DNA from: Polytrichum commune | Taxonomy: Eukaryota > Streptophyta > Polytrichopsida > Polytrichales > Polytrichaceae | Reading direction: 5' to 3' | Assembly: GCA_950295325.1 (NCBI GenBank) | Contig: OX485806.1 | Coordinates: forward strand, 19,842,001-19,906,000 | DNA length: 64,000 nt | Translations under genes and position numbers: made by a program | Notes under the pieces: model-generated | Databases searched by the model: none | What the model saw: only the letters and a program-made list of their open reading frames with translations | What the model was told of the DNA's origin: nothing | Part shown: positions 62,916-64,000 of the stretch, piece by piece | Layout of the letters: each line of letters opens with the position of its first letter | Numbering within the stretch: position 1 is the first letter of the stretch

Positions 62916-64000
62916 CTGCACTCAAATCAAATTCCTTACTTTGATTAGGCTTTGCTGCTACAAGGATCACATTCACGTCTACCTATCTGGCCATGTGGAA
63001 GGTCATCTTCTCATTGCATTGCAAGCCATGCCCAGTCCATGACGACGATCCCTCCTTTTTTGTTAGCAGATTAGTTAGACCTCCCCTAGAATTTCCCATT
63101 CAAAATCAATGATTTTCTTTCCACTTGTGGTGCCACATCCTCGGAGGGGGTAGTGTTGGAATTTGAATCAAGACCGAACTATTTTAGTTCATTGAGAGCC
63201 AACCTCCATTTAGCTTGACCTCTTGGTATGGTAGGCCAAAATGAGTTTGACCCTCAATGAACTGATACAAGTTAGAATGGTTCTTCGTTCATTCAAACCT
63301 CCACACTACCTCCAAGCGTGCCACCAAAATTTACTGAATTCAGAAGGTCTTCTACGCAATCAACCAAGTCTCGACCAAAAGTCATGCTGAGTAACAAGTT
63401 AGAGGATACCTCTATTATCAAGGAAACTAATCTCTACGTTAAATTTGAAGCCGTAATTGAACTCACCGCTCTCGCACACTGCAAACGTCGGATGTTTTGG
63501 AACGTCAAGGACCTTCCCACACCGCAAGTTGGGGATCCACCTTTTTGACCCACTTTAAATATTGAACATTCGAGAACGTTCGACGACATTCGATAGCGGA
63601 GTTCTACACGGTCGTCGGACGTTTTGAATTTCGACACATTCGACAACTCTCAAAACATAATAAAACGAAAGACCAAGTTACCTTCCTCCACCACAAATCC
63701 CAGCTTGCGATTTGTGACCACATTATTCGCTTTCCATCCACGCATGGGTCGTCACTTTCTACCCGAACAATTTATAGTATGGGGGTGTTATTCGATTGCT
63801 ATTCTCGATCGGACACTTATATTTGATCGATGTGGTTAGGTGACGATCGAAAAACAAACACCATAAAGACACATGTTTAAAAGAGATTGGACTACGTCTT
63901 CAAATTCTATTAACCACTCCCCACTCTCCCCACTCATTAGTGAACACAATTGGGAGGACCTATGTATTCAGTTAAGGAATCAACAAACATGCACTTCTGA
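62916..64000 (-). other. Intron of the glycosyltransferase (to window end)
   Basis: Begins with a proper acceptor and shows no PSPG-like coding sequence. Near 63780-64000 it holds a copy of the dispersed repeat (AACAAACACCATAAAGACAC, AAAAGAGATTGGACTACGTC). Open frames here are chance. Confidence 0.5.

Overview
This is nuclear DNA from a land plant. The evidence is a plant-type ATP-dependent 6-phosphofructokinase gene with 14 exons, a plant ZFN-type five-finger CCCH zinc-finger gene with 7 exons, the 3' exon of a plant UDP-glycosyltransferase, GT-AG introns, a decayed fragment of mitochondrial cox3, and many short inverted-repeat elements. The species cannot be read from the sequence. The LINE type and the cox3 remnant (a GFxxQ stretch where, as I recall, seed plants have GKEKR) hint weakly at a lineage outside the seed plants.

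Layout. 0-33 kb has no intact gene. It holds a foldback hairpin (157-450), a decayed LINE on the + strand (2720-5600) broken by two nested insertions, a second copy of the same LINE on the - strand (10830-12450), a cluster of foldback elements (13.9-15.5 kb), several copies of a CTACACTAA-ended MITE family, a cox3 NUMT (27093-27490), a tRNA-derived SINE (about 29.08-29.48 kb) and a MITE with 37-bp terminal inverted repeats (29775-29930). From 33.0 to 38.1 kb lies the CCCH gene (+), with a GC-rich leader and an overlapping upstream ORF. 38-54.7 kb is again repeat-filled: a 185-bp higher-order tandem array (44.84-45.70 kb), diverged long repeats (46.0-47.9 kb), a separate 185-bp tandem duplication and more MITEs. 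From 54.77 to 60.72 kb lies the phosphofructokinase gene (-). Last, at 62.58-62.92 kb, is the terminal exon of a glycosyltransferase (-) whose upstream part is beyond the window; its 3' end and flank appear duplicated beside it.

How the genes relate. The three genes are independent transcription units with no operon-like relation. Phosphofructokinase is glycolytic, the CCCH protein is a predicted nucleic-acid-binding regulator, and the glycosyltransferase modifies small molecules. I rebuilt the exons of the two complete genes by hand. Both give an unbroken frame: 507 and 619 codons before the stop.

The most notable item is the phosphofructokinase. Its catalytic core is intact and is followed by a 132-residue Pro/Ser/Gly-rich tail with scattered Cys and His residues. 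No new multi-gene system was found.
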